Counted from the stretch's first letter, positions 44,331 through 54,406 are shown. The stretch: 64,000 bases of DNA from Opitutia bacterium (GCA_016217545.1 JACRHT010000017.1:1212775-1276774), one strand, 5' to 3'. Notes: generated by a model from the sequence alone, not told the origin. Numbers and translations are program-made.

Positions 44331-46165
44331 GGCAAAACGGGCCCCATCTCAAGGCGCGGCGCGGGTGGTGCGAGCCGAATTTGCACGACGCGGCTCAGCC
44401 GCGCGATACGCCCGCCCCAGCGGCGCTCGACGACCGGTTCGAGCACGAAGGACTCCGGCAGGCGATCCAGCGGATCGATCTGGAAACCGCCGTCGGGCCC
44501 GACCGCCCGGAAGCCCTGGCAGACGATCACTTCGTCGAAGGTGTGGTGATCGAGGTGGAATTTCACCTGCGCGTCGCGCCAGCGCGCACGCGGGATCTGC
44601 ACCGCCGCCGTCTCGCGCGCGACCCAGAGGAGCGATGACTTGTTGGTGATGATGAGGCGGCGCGCGGGCGGCAGCGCGTCGATCGTCTCCGCCTCCCATT
44701 CGATCTCGCGCATCAGCACATTGAGCTGCCAGTGCATCGCGTTCGCGCGCAATCCGGTGCCCGCATACGCCACGAGCGCGCCAAGCACGCCGACCGTGAC
44801 GCCGACACCGCGCCAACGCACGGGCAGGTTGCCGGCGGCCCAAGCGAGCGCCAGCGCGAGCAGCGCGCAGAACGGCAGGCTGAGGCGCGAGACGATCGGA
44901 TCGTCCAGCTCGCCCCAGTAATAGAACATGAGCAGCGTGAGCCCGCCGCAGATGGCGCCGCCGAAAATCACGAGGGAAACCGTCGGCGCCGGCGCGACCG
45001 CCCAGCCACGCCACCCGCGCACCAGACGGAACGCTGCCCACAGCAGCGCCGGAATTCCAGCCACGGCGAGCCACCAGGAATTCAGCATCAAGCCGGAGAA
45101 GTTGAACAGGAAACCGAACGCGTGCGGGAAATTGTTCTTCGCGTAGTGCAGCGCGAAGCGGTGCTCCTCGCCTTCACGCAATTCCCACAGCGACGGCGTG
45201 CCGGAGAGGAAAACGTTGTGCAGCGCGTAGGGCACGAGCAGGGCCGGCGCGAGGATGGCCGCGGGCGGCAGGATGAGACGCCCGGCACGGCGCCAGCCTT
45301 CGAGCACGATCAGCGCGGTCGGCGCGATGTAGAGCGCGGACTCGTAGCGCGATTGCGCGAGCAGGATCACGCTGAGGAGCAGCGCAGCGAGCCGCGGCTC
45401 GTCGGGCGCGTCGAGATAGAGCGCGCCGAGCAACACGGCGAGGAGCAGCATCGCAAGGTTGACCATCTCCATGCCGGCGCCGGTCGCGTTGTAGGCGAGC
45501 AGCGAGAACGCCCCGAAGCTCACGACCGCGACGCACGCCGCCGCATGCGCGACGAAGCGGCGGGCCAGGAGATAAACCAGCGCGAGGATCGCCGGCATCA
45601 ACGCGGTGTTCAGGGCGAAGGCGTTGCCCTCGCGGTAGCCGGTGAGGTCGTGCAGCAGCGAGACGAGGAACGTGAAGAAGATCGGACGCTTATCGAGGTA
45701 GGAGCTGACGCCGCGAAACACGCCCTCGATCTCGTAGCCGCGCGTGATCGCGCCGACTTCGCGGATCTCGTGGAGGTTGCGCGCGGTGGCTTGGAGCACG
45801 AACTCGTCGTAGAGGACCTTGTAGGTGTAGGGCGTCGTGAGGGCGGCGATCAGCGTCAGCCCAGCGATCGCGCCGACCAGCGTGAGCAATTCCCGGCGCG
45901 TGAGCTGCGGGCGGGAGGTCCACCACGCCGGCACGACGCGCGCCCACGCGAGCACGGCCCACGCGAACGTCGCCGCCATCGTGTAGTAGCCATAGCGCTG
46001 CACGAGTCGGCCGGCCTCGGCGACGCTCGGAGCGACGAAGCCGACGTAGACCGCCGCGACCGCCACGGCGCCGAACAACAGCAGGCGCACCGGCAAGCGG
46101 CCGCCCTCGTCGCCGCCGAGGCGCGGCAAGCGTTCACGCCAGCCGGACGCGCGCGCGGGGTTCAC
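44327..46165 (-). CDS. Multi-spanning GT-C-type glycosyltransferase-like membrane protein, paralogue A (612 aa)
   Basis: About twelve helices are visible. A loop with YKVLYDEFVLQATARNLHEI is followed by a large periplasmic-type segment (YLDKRPIFFTFLVSLLHDLT). The C-terminal part SFVLEPVVERRWGGRIARLS is clearly related to the same region of the next upstream gene (FELEPVVEKRIATLHLARIS), so the two are tandem paralogues. I chose GTG 46165 because it gives a GTGA overlap like other junctions here; a GTG at 46183 is the alternative. Confidence 0.78.
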   Translation of the reverse strand: MNPARASGWRERLPRLGGDEGGRLPVRLLLFGAVAVAAVYVGFVAPSVAEAGRLVQRYGYYTMAATFAWAVLAWARVVPAWWTSRPQLTRRELLTLVGAIAGLTLIAALTTPYTYKVLYDEFVLQATARNLHEIREVGAITRGYEIEGVFRGVSSYLDKRPIFFTFLVSLLHDLTGYREGNAFALNTALMPAILALVYLLARRFVAHAAACVAVVSFGAFSLLAYNATGAGMEMVNLAMLLLAVLLGALYLDAPDEPRLAALLLSVILLAQSRYESALYIAPTALIVLEGWRRAGRLILPPAAILAPALLVPYALHNVFLSGTPSLWELREGEEHRFALHYAKNNFPHAFGFLFNFSGLMLNSWWLAVAGIPALLWAAFRLVRGWRGWAVAPAPTVSLVIFGGAICGGLTLLMFYYWGELDDPIVSRLSLPFCALLALALAWAAGNLPVRWRGVGVTVGVLGALVAYAGTGLRANAMHWQLNVLMREIEWEAETIDALPPARRLIITNKSSLLWVARETAAVQIPRARWRDAQVKFHLDHHTFDEVIVCQGFRAVGPDGGFQIDPLDRLPESFVLEPVVERRWGGRIARLSRVVQIRLAPPAPRLEMGPVLP

Positions 46166-48042
46166 GGCAGTTGCTTGATCCACTTTTCGAGGTATTGCGC
46201 CTTGGCCTTTTCGAGTTCCTCGGCGGTGCGCGCGGGACCCGGCGCGACGGGCGCGAGGCCGGCGCGGGCGACGACGGCGCCCTTGTCCCTGATCGCGACG
46301 ATGCGGCTGATGCGCGCAAGGTGGAGCGTGGCGATGCGCTTCTCGACGACCGGCTCGAGTTCGAAGTCGGGGCCGAGGTCGTCGGCCGCGTCGATCGTGA
46401 GCGCGCCGGTGTCCGCATTCACCGTGAAGCGCTGGAACACATACATCGCGGAGAAGCTGTGATTGTGGAGATGGAACGCGAGGCCCTCCTTGCGCTCACC
46501 GGCCTGCTTGATGGGCGTGGAGGGCATGCGCTGCGTGATCCAGAAAGTGGAGTCCTGATCGATGAACAGGTAGTCGCGCGCCGGGAATTTTTTGAGGAAC
46601 TCCTCGCGCCACGCCATCTCGATGCCCGGCGTGTAGTCCCATTCGTAGGCGCGTTGCGCCATCATCGGCAGGCCCTGCAGGACGAGCGCGGCGACGGCGC
46701 CCGCGACCGCGAGTTGCCAGCCTCGAACCGAACGCAGGAAGCTCGCCCCGACCACGACGATGGCGATCCCGAACAGGAGGTGCACGGGCAAGCTCAGGCG
46801 GCGGATGACCGGATGATCGAACTGACCCCAGAAATAAGTCATCAACAGCGCCGTGATCCCGAACAAGCCGAGCACGACGAACGCGCTGCCGACATCCGCC
46901 GCGTCGGTCGCGGCATCGGGCGATTGGCGCAGCGTGCGGGCGACGAGCAGCAGCAGGAACGGCAGCGCGACGAGGCCGAGCGCCGCGAAGGTGATCGAGT
47001 TGGCCTGATAGCCGGAGCGATCGAAGAAGAAAGCGAGCGCGTGGCCGAGATTGTCCGGCACGTAGTGGAGCGCGAAGACGGCGTCGGCGCCCTTGATGCT
47101 GCCGAGTTCCCACGTGGCCGGATTCGCGGCGAACACGCGGTTCTGGAGCACGTAGGGCAGCAGGAAGACCGGTGTGGCGACGACGGGCCAGCTGAGGATC
47201 ACGCGTCCGGCGCGCCACCAACCCCAGAGCACGAGTGCGGCGACGGGAAAAATGAAGATCACCGACTCGTAGCGCGTGAGCGCGAGCAGCACGGCGGAAA
47301 GGCAGAGCAGTTCCAGCGAGTCCGTGTCAGGCTCGCGCGCGTAACGTCGCGCGGCGAGCAGCACGGTGGCGATCATCACGAGATTGAGCAGCTCGAAGCC
47401 GCCGCCGGCGGATTGTTGCGCGGCCAACGGCAGGCCGGCGAACAGGAGCACGAGCAACGCGCCCGCCCAACGCGTGCGCGCGAGTTGCCAGCCGAGCACG
47501 TAGACGAGTCCGAGGAAAACCGCGCCGAGCACGGTGTTGACCCAGAACGGATTCGTCGGCCGGTAACCGGTCAAGTCGTGGACGAGCGCGACGACGAACG
47601 GGAAGAAGAACGGGCGTTTGTCGACGACCTTGAGGCTGAGCAGCAGCGGACCGGTCGCGTCGCTGGCGCGGGCGGGATAGCCGATCTCGCGGTCGTAGTG
47701 GATGCCCATCGACGTGCCGAGGAGCAGCACCTCGTCGGCAAGGATCTTGAAGCCGTGTTTTTCGTGCGCCGACCAAAGCACGCTGCAACCGAGCACGAGC
47801 GCGAGGGCGCCGGCGTCGGCGCGGCCCGGCCGCCAATCGGCCCAGCCGCGGCGAACAAGGCGCCAGACCGCCGCGGCGAACAGCAGGAACGCGGCGAGCA
47901 TCACCCAGTAGCCGCCCTTGGCGACGAGGGTGATGGCCTGCAGCTCCGTGAGCGCGAAGCGCCCGACGACGAGCGCGGCGACACCCAAACCGAGCAGCAG
48001 CCAGACGAGCTTGTTGCGCAACGCGAGCTTTAGCACGGGCAT
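46162..48042 (-). CDS. Multi-spanning GT-C-type glycosyltransferase-like membrane protein, paralogue B (626 aa)
   Basis: It has twelve or so helices, the loop GFKILADEVLLLGTSMGIHY with acidic residues, and VVDKRPFFFPFVVALVHDLT, the counterpart of the same stretch in paralogue A. It is the first gene of the minus-strand glycan operon. Its ATG lies only 4 nt after the terminator hairpin of the upstream pilin gene, so there is no room for a normal ribosome site. Expression may come from read-through, or from a promoter inside the pilin region. Confidence 0.78.
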   Translation of the reverse strand: MPVLKLALRNKLVWLLLGLGVAALVVGRFALTELQAITLVAKGGYWVMLAAFLLFAAAVWRLVRRGWADWRPGRADAGALALVLGCSVLWSAHEKHGFKILADEVLLLGTSMGIHYDREIGYPARASDATGPLLLSLKVVDKRPFFFPFVVALVHDLTGYRPTNPFWVNTVLGAVFLGLVYVLGWQLARTRWAGALLVLLFAGLPLAAQQSAGGGFELLNLVMIATVLLAARRYAREPDTDSLELLCLSAVLLALTRYESVIFIFPVAALVLWGWWRAGRVILSWPVVATPVFLLPYVLQNRVFAANPATWELGSIKGADAVFALHYVPDNLGHALAFFFDRSGYQANSITFAALGLVALPFLLLLVARTLRQSPDAATDAADVGSAFVVLGLFGITALLMTYFWGQFDHPVIRRLSLPVHLLFGIAIVVVGASFLRSVRGWQLAVAGAVAALVLQGLPMMAQRAYEWDYTPGIEMAWREEFLKKFPARDYLFIDQDSTFWITQRMPSTPIKQAGERKEGLAFHLHNHSFSAMYVFQRFTVNADTGALTIDAADDLGPDFELEPVVEKRIATLHLARISRIVAIRDKGAVVARAGLAPVAPGPARTAEELEKAKAQYLEKWIKQLP

Positions 48043-48046
48043 GAAA

Positions 48047-48073
48047 AAGCCGTCCACGAAAAATGGACGGCTT
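48047..48073 (-). terminator. Rho-independent terminator of pilin gene 1
   Basis: On the minus strand AAGCCGTCCA, a 7-nt loop and TGGACGGCTT form a perfect 10-bp stem followed by TTT and then CATG. It follows the pilin stop (48101) by 27 nt. The T-run runs directly into the start codon of the glycosyltransferase gene. Confidence 0.88.
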
Positions 48074-48100
48074 GCAATTCAGGAACCTTAAAACAGCGGT

Positions 48101-48460
48101 TTAGTTGCTGTAGGTGACCGTGCGCTGGCCGGCGATGCCCGTCGCGGTGAGCGCCACGCCCTGCGTGACACCGGTCGGATAGGTTTCGTTGGCCGCCGCA
48201 GCGATGTTCTTGATGTATTGCGTGCTGTTCGTGCCGACGAGGTCAGCCGACGAGACGGTGCTATAGCCCTTTTCCAGGAAGTATTGGTCGGCCGCCGCGG
48301 AGAGCTGGCGGAGATTGTTCGTCACGGCCTTGTCTTGGGACGAAGCGCGGACCTTCTGGAACGCCGGGATGGCCATCGCGGCCAGGAGGCCGATGATGAC
48401 GACGACGATCATGATTTCGACGAGGGTGAAGCCCTTGGTGGAGCGATTCTGGGTATTCAT
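48101..48460 (-). CDS. Type IV pilin-like protein, copy 1 (119 aa)
   Basis: The protein has a class III signal: a short basic leader ending Gly10, then FTLVEIMIVVVIIGLLAAMA with Glu at position +5, the site cut and methylated by prepilin peptidase. The rest of the first helix reads IPAFQKVRASSQDKAVTNNL. The C-terminal domain is short, as in pseudopilins or small major pilins. It is nearly identical to copy 2 at 48628-48987, differing mainly in the leader and around residues 70-95. It has its own terminator. Confidence 0.92.
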   Translation of the reverse strand: MNTQNRSTKGFTLVEIMIVVVIIGLLAAMAIPAFQKVRASSQDKAVTNNLRQLSAAADQYFLEKGYSTVSSADLVGTNSTQYIKNIAAAANETYPTGVTQGVALTATGIAGQRTVTYSN

Positions 48461-48536
48461 GGGTATGGTTTGGATTATTATTCGCCTCCCGCAGAGCGAG
48501 AGACGCCGCGATTAGGCCGAAAAGCAGCCCCTGAAA

Positions 48537-48548
48537 CAAGGGCAAACC
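48537..48548 (-). promoter_or_regulatory. Shared upstream element of the pilin genes, copy 1
   Basis: GGTTTGCCCTTG on the minus strand lies 77 nt before the copy 1 ATG. The same 12 bases lie 69 nt before copy 2 (49056-49067). It is a candidate promoter or regulator site kept after duplication; it does not fit the sigma-54 consensus well. Confidence 0.4.
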
Positions 48549-48577
48549 TAATGAGGGTTATAACGCGGACGTAAAAA

Positions 48578-48602
48578 AGACCGCCCCGGAAAGGAGCGGT
48601 CT
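48578..48602 (-). terminator. Rho-independent terminator of pilin gene 2
   Basis: On the minus strand AGACCGC, a 11-nt central part with possible C-G pairs, and GCGGTCT form the stem, followed by TTTTT. It lies 26 nt after the stop of pilin copy 2, so both pilins are separately terminated. Confidence 0.85.
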
Positions 48603-48627
48603 GGTAGGGAGTGAACGAGCGGCGTGC

Positions 48628-48987
<360 letters not shown>

Positions 48988-49055
48988 TGTTGTGTGGGGC
49001 TATGATTAGCGGCTCTTGCGAGGCCGCCGAGCAAACTGCCCGCACACAGGGCTCT

Positions 49056-49067
49056 CAAGGGCAAACC
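49056..49067 (-). promoter_or_regulatory. Shared upstream element of the pilin genes, copy 2
   Basis: The same GGTTTGCCCTTG as at 48537-48548, 69 nt before the copy 2 ATG. The sequences around the two copies differ, so this dodecamer stands out. Confidence 0.4.
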
Positions 49068-49097
49068 CTGCAATGGAACTGTAAACTTCCGCGCGCG

Positions 49098-49565
49098 TTA
49101 AAGCAGCGCTTCCACCGGCACCGGTTGCGCGTCGCGCCACAACAGCTCGAGGCGATACTTCTCGCGATTCTCGGGCGTGAAAAGGTGCACCATCACGTCG
49201 AACGCGTCGACGACCGTCCAGCCGCTGCCGCGGCCCGTGTCGATGCCGAGGATCTTCGCGCCTTCGCCGTCGATGACCTTCTCGAGCTCGACGCGCAGGG
49301 CGCGCAGGTGCGGATCGGAGGTCGCGGTGCCGACGACGAGGTAGTCGGTGATGCTGGAAAGTTCGCCCACGTGCAGGACCTGCAGGTTCTCGGTCTTCTT
49401 GGCGTCGAGCGCCTGGACCACGAGCGACAGGAGGCGCGGGTAGGAAGCCGGCTTCGGCGCGGCGGCTTTGGGCGCGCGCGGCGTGGGGCTCTTCGTCTTC
49501 GGTTTGCGCGGGGCCGCCGGTTTCTTGGCGGCGGTTTTTTTCTTCGTCGGCTTGCGGGTGGTCAT
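49098..49565 (-). CDS. rsfS: Ribosomal silencing factor RsfS (Iojap family) with basic N-terminal tail
   Basis: The C-terminal 110 residues form the RsfS domain: LVVQALDAKKTENLQVLHVG, SSITDYLVVGTATSDPHLRA and GWTVVDAFDVMVHLFTPENR. RsfS binds ribosomal protein uL14 and blocks subunit joining when nutrients are short. The first 45 residues are a Lys/Ala/Pro-rich extension not seen in most members, which might bind RNA. It lies 8 nt after nadD, a common pairing in bacteria. Confidence 0.93.
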   Translation of the reverse strand: MTTRKPTKKKTAAKKPAAPRKPKTKSPTPRAPKAAAPKPASYPRLLSLVVQALDAKKTENLQVLHVGELSSITDYLVVGTATSDPHLRALRVELEKVIDGEGAKILGIDTGRGSGWTVVDAFDVMVHLFTPENREKYRLELLWRDAQPVPVEALL

Positions 49566-49572
49566 TGCGGCG

Positions 49573-50151
49573 TCAGCGATAAAGCCGGTTCGCCTCGATG
49601 TAGGCGATGACTTTTTGTGGGCAAAAATAGTGCAGCGACAGTCCGCGCGAAACCCGCGCCCGCAGCTCGCTCGAGCTGATCTCGATCAAGTGGCCGTCGC
49701 AGCGGTGCAAGACCAGGCCGGGAATCTCCGGGTGCGGCTTCGCCGGATGCTTCGGGCGCTCGAGGAAGATGAATTCGATCATCTTGGCCAGTTCGCCGAT
49801 GTCCTTCCACTTGTGCAGCAACGGCAGCTGGTCGCCGCCGATGATCCAGTAGAGCTGGTCGTTGGGGAACATCGCCCGGAAGTGCCGCACCGAGTCGATC
49901 GTGTAGCTGATGCCGCCCTTGCGCAGTTCGTAGTCGGAAATCTCCACGCGATGATCCCACTCCGTCGCGGCCCGCAGCATCTCCAGGCGGTCGTCGGCAG
50001 TGGACTGCACGTCGCTCGGCTTCAACGGCGCCTGCGCCGCCGGGACGAGCAGCAGCCGGTCGAGATGAAATTGCTCCAACACGTCCTGCGCGGCGATCAA
50101 GTGGCCGAAATGGACGGGGTCGAAGGAGCCACCGAGGAAGCCGATTTTCAT
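49573..50151 (-). CDS. nadD: Nicotinate-nucleotide adenylyltransferase
   Basis: The enzyme makes nicotinate adenine dinucleotide from nicotinate mononucleotide and ATP, in NAD synthesis. The 192-aa protein begins [20 protein letters not shown] with the nucleotidyltransferase GxFDPxHxGH motif. It has [20 protein letters not shown] and ends with [20 protein letters not shown], the family's ISSTxxR motif. The ATG at 50151 gives this natural N-terminus; the upstream open frame runs into the tRNA region. Confidence 0.95.
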   Translation of the reverse strand: MKIGFLGGSFDPVHFGHLIAAQDVLEQFHLDRLLLVPAAQAPLKPSDVQSTADDRLEMLRAATEWDHRVEISDYELRKGGISYTIDSVRHFRAMFPNDQLYWIIGGDQLPLLHKWKDIGELAKMIEFIFLERPKHPAKPHPEIPGLVLHRCDGHLIEISSSELRARVSRGLSLHYFCPQKVIAYIEANRLYR

Positions 50152-50218
50152 TCGTGGGATGCCACGTGTGCCGACGCCCAACGCAGGGCGCAAGGCCTTT
50201 CCCGGCGCGAAAACAGAG

Positions 50219-50301
50219 TGCCCGGGGCGGGACTCGAACCCGCACTTCCTTGCGGAAAGGGGATTTTAAGTCCCCTGCGTCTACCATTCCGCCACCCGGG
50301 C
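50219..50301 (-). tRNA. tRNA-Leu (anticodon UAA)
   Basis: On the minus strand the sequence begins GCCCGGGTGGCGGAATGGTA and ends with the matching acceptor CCCGGGC and discriminator A. The anticodon arm GGGGACTTAAAATCCCC shows UAA. A long variable arm (TTTCCGCAAGGAAG) and the T arm with GTTCGAGTC complete a class II leucine tRNA. CCA is not encoded. Confidence 0.95.
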
Positions 50302-50365
50302 GCAGCAGCGGCTTTCGTGGCAAAGCGCCGGGGCGGCGGCGAGCCTCTTCTGGCCCGCCGCGCGC

Positions 50366-51709
50366 TCAGGCCGTTTGCCGGCTGAGGCGTTTCCAGCCGA
50401 AGCCGTAGGCCATGACGACCGCGAAGCACGCCAACGGGACGAGAAACGCGATCGACATCCCGTAGTGATCACCGACCGCGCCCATGAGCTTCGGGACGAT
50501 CGCGCCACCCATGATCGCCATGACGATGAACGCCGAGGCCTGCTTCGCCCGCGACCCGAGCCCGTGAATGCCGAGCGCGAAGATCGTCGGGAACATGATC
50601 GACATGAAGAAATAGCTCGCGAACACGCACACCACCGAGAGCCAGCCGAGCTTCAACGCCACGAGGCCGCACGCCACGACGTTGATCAGTCCGTAGAGTC
50701 CGAGGACGGTCGGTGCGGAGAATTTCTTCAGGATCGCCGCACCGCTGAAACGTCCAGCGAGGAAGCAAAAGAAGCCCACGGAGGCCAGGAACGCCGCGCC
50801 CTGATTGCTCAGGATCGCCCGTCCATCCGCGCCGACCTGAATCCACTTCGCCATCACGCCAGTCTGCCAATCCGCCGGAATCGCCGGCGTCTGGGACGTC
50901 ATGTAGTTGATGAAAAAGCTGAAGATGCCCGACTGCGCCGCGACGTAGGCGAACTGCGCCACCACCGCGAAAACGAAGTGCGGGTGCGTCCAGATCGACG
51001 CCTTCCCTTCCCCGCGACCGTCATCCAAGTGATAGACGTCCTCCGATTGCACGTCCGGCAGATCCGCCGCCTTGAACACCGCAACGAGCACCAGCACGAG
51101 CACCGCCACCGCCACGTAAGGAATCCACAGCGTTTGCGAACCGGTGCTCTTCCCCGCCGCGTCCGTGCCGTAGAAAAACATGCCCCCCGCGATCGGCCCG
51201 AGGATCCAACCGATGCCGTTGCACGACTGCGCGAGATTGATGCGCGCTGCGGCGAACTCCGGCGGCCCGAGCACCGTCGTGTAGGGATTCGCCACCGTCT
51301 CGAGGAACGTCAGGCCCGCCGCGATCAAGCAAACGCCGAGCAGGAACGCCCAGAACATCGCGATCTTCGTCGCCGGGATGAACCAAAAGCCGCCGAGCGC
51401 CACGAGCAGCAGGCCGAAGATGATGCCGCCCTTGTAGCCGAGCCGCGTCGCGATCCAGCCCGCCGGCAGCGCCATGAGAAAGTAGCCGAGGTAGTGCGCG
51501 AACTGCACCCAAGCCGACTGCGCGAGCGTCAGGTGCAGCTCCTCCTGGAAATGCTTGTCCATGACGTCGATCATCCCGTTGCAGAAGCCCCACAACAGGA
51601 ACAGCGAGCTGACCAACGCGAACGTGACGGCGCGATTGCGGCCGTCCGGCATGACGAAGAGACCGGGCTTCTTCGGGGAAGCAGCGGTGGGGGTGACGGG
51701 GTTTGTCAT
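50366..51709 (-). CDS. fucP: L-fucose:H+ symporter-like MFS transporter (FucP family)
   Basis: The 447-aa inner-membrane protein has twelve hydrophobic helices. Typical FucP-family signs are [20 protein letters not shown] near residue 40, [20 protein letters not shown], and [20 protein letters not shown]. It would import a hexose or 6-deoxyhexose with a proton. L-Fucose is the likely substrate because the next genes encode a mutarotase and sugar dehydrogenases of a fucose route. It starts 23 nt after the FucU-like gene. Confidence 0.85.
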   Translation of the reverse strand: MTNPVTPTAASPKKPGLFVMPDGRNRAVTFALVSSLFLLWGFCNGMIDVMDKHFQEELHLTLAQSAWVQFAHYLGYFLMALPAGWIATRLGYKGGIIFGLLLVALGGFWFIPATKIAMFWAFLLGVCLIAAGLTFLETVANPYTTVLGPPEFAAARINLAQSCNGIGWILGPIAGGMFFYGTDAAGKSTGSQTLWIPYVAVAVLVLVLVAVFKAADLPDVQSEDVYHLDDGRGEGKASIWTHPHFVFAVVAQFAYVAAQSGIFSFFINYMTSQTPAIPADWQTGVMAKWIQVGADGRAILSNQGAAFLASVGFFCFLAGRFSGAAILKKFSAPTVLGLYGLINVVACGLVALKLGWLSVVCVFASYFFMSIMFPTIFALGIHGLGSRAKQASAFIVMAIMGGAIVPKLMGAVGDHYGMSIAFLVPLACFAVVMAYGFGWKRLSRQTA

Positions 51710-51732
51710 TTGGGGAAAGGGGGGTGCGCGCC

Positions 51733-52122
51733 TCACGCGCTCTCGAGAATCACGTTCGCATACTGCGTCGTGTCGCCGGTGCGGATCAGACCGATCGCAC
51801 GCGGCACGCGGCGCTTGAACGCCACATGCGGTTCGTGCCGCAGCTCGACGCCCGCCAGCGCGCGCTCGAACTTCGCGCGCGTCGCCAGGCTGTTGTGCTG
51901 AGCAAACTCGCGTGCCATCCACGCCCGCCCGATCTGAAAATTCGGCCGCAGCGCCGCGAGCACCTGCAACACCGTCGGCAAGTCGTCGACCAGCGCGAGG
52001 TCGACCGTCTCGATCATCGGCCAAAACGGAAAGCCGCGATCCGCGATGACCAACGTGTTCGTGTGCCGCACGCGACTCAGCAGCGAGTTGAGCGCGGGAT
52101 TGAGGATTCCGGTTTTCAGCAT
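51733..52122 (-). CDS. fucU: L-fucose mutarotase-like protein (RbsD/FucU family)
   Basis: The 129-aa protein begins MLKTGILNPALNSLLSRVRH and has TLVIADRGFPFWPMIETVDL, the RbsD/FucU signature. These enzymes interconvert the alpha and beta anomers of L-fucose or the ring forms of ribose. The context with FucP-like transport and dehydrogenases favours fucose. The ATG at 52122 fits the family start; upstream in-frame sequence does not. Confidence 0.82.
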   Translation of the reverse strand: MLKTGILNPALNSLLSRVRHTNTLVIADRGFPFWPMIETVDLALVDDLPTVLQVLAALRPNFQIGRAWMAREFAQHNSLATRAKFERALAGVELRHEPHVAFKRRVPRAIGLIRTGDTTQYANVILESA

Positions 52123-52166
52123 GGGGTAAACGCGATGAAGACGACGGGAGAGAAACGGCGCGCGCG

Positions 52167-53186
52167 TCAGAGTTCGACGTGAATCTTGGTCACGCGCGAC
52201 GGGTCGGCCGACCACGCACCGAGCGCGTCGCCCGCCTGCGCGAAGGGCACTGTCTGCGTGATCGTCTCCGCCACCGGATAACGTTCCGACTCCAGCACGC
52301 GCACCACGTCGGCGAAATCCTCCGCCGTCGCGTTGCGCGAGCCGCGAATATCGAGCTCCTTCATCACGAAAAACTTCGTCTCGTAGCTCACCGCTTCCTT
52401 CGCATAGCCGATGTAGACCACGCGCCCGGCGAACGCCACTTCGTCCACCGCCGCGCGGAACGTCGCCGGCAAACCGACCGCCTCGATCGCCACGTCCGGC
52501 CCGTCGCCGTTGGTGAGCGCTTGCAGGCGCTCGTGCAGGTTTTCCGTGCGCGAATTGATCGTCTCCGCCGCGCCGGCCTTCCGGGCCAACGCGAGCTTCG
52601 TGTCGTCGACGTCCACCGCGATCACGCGCGCTCCGCGCAGCAACGCCGCGCCGCTGATCGCGCCGAGCCCGATCATGCCGCAGCCGAACACCAGCACCGT
52701 GTCGCCCGCCGCGACTTCACCGCGCCGCACCGCGTGAAAGCCCACGCTCAGCGGCTCCACCAGCGCGTGGTCGCGCAACGAGAGTTTTTCCGAGCGCACG
52801 AGCTTCTGCCACGGCACCGCGATGAACTCCGCGAGCGCGCCGTCGCGCTGCACGCCGAGCGTCTGGTTGCTGCGGCACGCGTTCACCCGCCCGCGCCGGC
52901 ACGACGGACACACGCCGCACGTCGTGTAAGGCACCACCGTCGTCTCGAGCCCGACGTTGAATTGCGCCGGCACATCGTCCGCCACCTCGGCAATCACCGC
53001 CGCGATCTCGTGTCCCGGCACGCGCGGATAGGTCACGAGCGGATTGTAGCCGCGGAACGTGTTCAGGTCGCTGCCGCAATAGCCGATGCGCTTCACCTGC
53101 AGCAGCACTTCGCCGCGCGCCGGCCGCGGCATCGGCTTTTCCGTGACGGCCATGCGGCCCGCTTCCGTGATCACCCAGGCTTTCAT
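52167..53186 (-). CDS. Zinc-dependent medium-chain dehydrogenase
   Basis: The 339-aa protein has the catalytic zinc ligands Cys37 and His59-Glu60 (GYCGSDL and VPGHE) and the structural zinc Cys at 90, 93, 96 and 104. The cofactor site reads [20 protein letters not shown]. It belongs to the sorbitol/threonine-type group and would oxidise a sugar or sugar acid with NAD. In this cluster it may act on a fucose breakdown product, such as the 2-keto-3-deoxy acid. It is 6 nt from the aldo/keto reductase gene. Confidence 0.85.
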   Translation of the reverse strand: MKAWVITEAGRMAVTEKPMPRPARGEVLLQVKRIGYCGSDLNTFRGYNPLVTYPRVPGHEIAAVIAEVADDVPAQFNVGLETTVVPYTTCGVCPSCRRGRVNACRSNQTLGVQRDGALAEFIAVPWQKLVRSEKLSLRDHALVEPLSVGFHAVRRGEVAAGDTVLVFGCGMIGLGAISGAALLRGARVIAVDVDDTKLALARKAGAAETINSRTENLHERLQALTNGDGPDVAIEAVGLPATFRAAVDEVAFAGRVVYIGYAKEAVSYETKFFVMKELDIRGSRNATAEDFADVVRVLESERYPVAETITQTVPFAQAGDALGAWSADPSRVTKIHVEL

Positions 53187-53192
53187 AAATCG

Positions 53193-54239
53193 TCAGTCTC
53201 CGAGGGGAAAATGCGGCGCAATCAACCGCTCCGCCTTCAGCGCCCGCCACAGCTCCGCCGGGATCGGCGTCGTGCCGCTCGCGACGTTCGCCGCGATGCG
53301 TTCCGGTTTCTCCGTGTTCAGCGCCACCGCCGCGATGCCCGGCACCGCCAGCCCGAACTGCACGCACACATCCGCCGGCCGCGCGCCGAACCGCTGGCAA
53401 ATCGCCTGGAACTTCGCGCGCCACGCGAACAACTCCGCGTCGCGCTGCGGATCGACGCGCCGGTAGTCGAACCACTGTCCGCCCGTGAGGAAGCCGGCGT
53501 GAAACACCGCCGAGTTCACCATGCCGACGCCACGCGCATGCAGCTGCGCGATCAGGTCGAGCAGTTCGCGCGGATGCGTGTAGACCGTGAGGCTGCACGC
53601 GAACATCGCCCAATCGAGATCGACGCGCGCCGCGACCTCGCGGATGACGCGCCAGTCCTTCGCGCCGATGCCGACCGCGCGCACGCGCCCCGCCGCCTTC
53701 AACTCGAACAGCGCCCGATACGCCGCGACGATGTCCTCCATCCGCCGCGCACGGTCCACCGCGTCCGTCGCCGCAGCGAGAAACTCATCCGGATCGTGCA
53801 CCGAAACCAGTTGCGCCGCGCAACCGTCGCCGAGCAGCGCGTTGCCTTCCTCGTAGCAGCGCAAGATCCCGTCGTAACTGATGTCGCGCTGCGCGTCGTG
53901 CGCGATGCCGGCCCACACACCGCGCTCGAACGTCGGCTCCGGGCCCGTGAGCGGCGCCCGCCGCCAGCCGAGCTTGTTGCTGATCACGACATCGGTCGCC
54001 GGCACGTTCAACGCGCGCAGCGCGCGGCCGATCTCCTCCAACGCGAGCCCCGCGCCGTATTTGCCCGCGGAATCCAACACGATCGGCGCCGGGCAGTGCT
54101 TCACCATTTCCGCGACGAGCGCGCGCTTCGTGGCGTCGGGCACGACTTGGTAGAGGTTGCCGAGGCAACTCGTGCCGAAAATGACCGGCGGCACGCGCAG
54201 CGTCGTGCGGCCAAACGGGCGATGCAGGGGGGCACTCAT
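53193..54239 (-). CDS. Aldo/keto reductase, L-fucose (D-threo-aldose) dehydrogenase type
   Basis: The 348-aa protein has VIFGTSCLGNLYQVVPDATK, IVLDSAGKYGAGLALEEIGR (Asp-Tyr-Lys region) and LIAQLHARGVGMVNSAVFHA. These match D-threo-aldose 1-dehydrogenases, which oxidise L-fucose to L-fuconolactone. With the neighbours it points to the non-phosphorylating fucose route. A lactonase and an L-fuconate dehydratase are not seen here, so the pathway must be completed elsewhere. Confidence 0.85.
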   Translation of the reverse strand: MSAPLHRPFGRTTLRVPPVIFGTSCLGNLYQVVPDATKRALVAEMVKHCPAPIVLDSAGKYGAGLALEEIGRALRALNVPATDVVISNKLGWRRAPLTGPEPTFERGVWAGIAHDAQRDISYDGILRCYEEGNALLGDGCAAQLVSVHDPDEFLAAATDAVDRARRMEDIVAAYRALFELKAAGRVRAVGIGAKDWRVIREVAARVDLDWAMFACSLTVYTHPRELLDLIAQLHARGVGMVNSAVFHAGFLTGGQWFDYRRVDPQRDAELFAWRAKFQAICQRFGARPADVCVQFGLAVPGIAAVALNTEKPERIAANVASGTTPIPAELWRALKAERLIAPHFPLGD

Positions 54240-54322
54240 CGGAACAGCGCCGACCAGCCTAGCAGGAAACCGGCGCGGCGCGCATGGCTCAGCGTGACCG
54301 GCACCTGTCGATTCTTGCCCTC

Positions 54323-54403
54323 GGGAGCCTCGGCTCCCTCCCCGCGATTTACACGACTGTCATCGCGAGGCGTGCGCCGCACGCCGTGGCGATCCAGCTG
54401 ACC
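54323..54403. repeat. Hairpin and dispersed-repeat-like segment downstream of the AraC gene
   Basis: GGGAGCC, a 2-nt loop and GGCTCCC (54323-54338) form one hairpin. A second stretch at 54359-54403 begins GTCATCGCGAGGCGTG and continues to CACGCCGTGGCGATCC, an imperfect palindrome resembling a repeat seen in many bacterial genomes. Both lie in the space between the AraC and aldo/keto reductase genes. Confidence 0.5.
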
Positions 54404-54406
54404 GTC

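Noticed and set aside
50219..50301. Integrated element at the tRNA-Leu gene
   Set aside because: No direct repeat of the tRNA 3' end and no integrase nearby; flanking genes are housekeeping and sugar catabolism.
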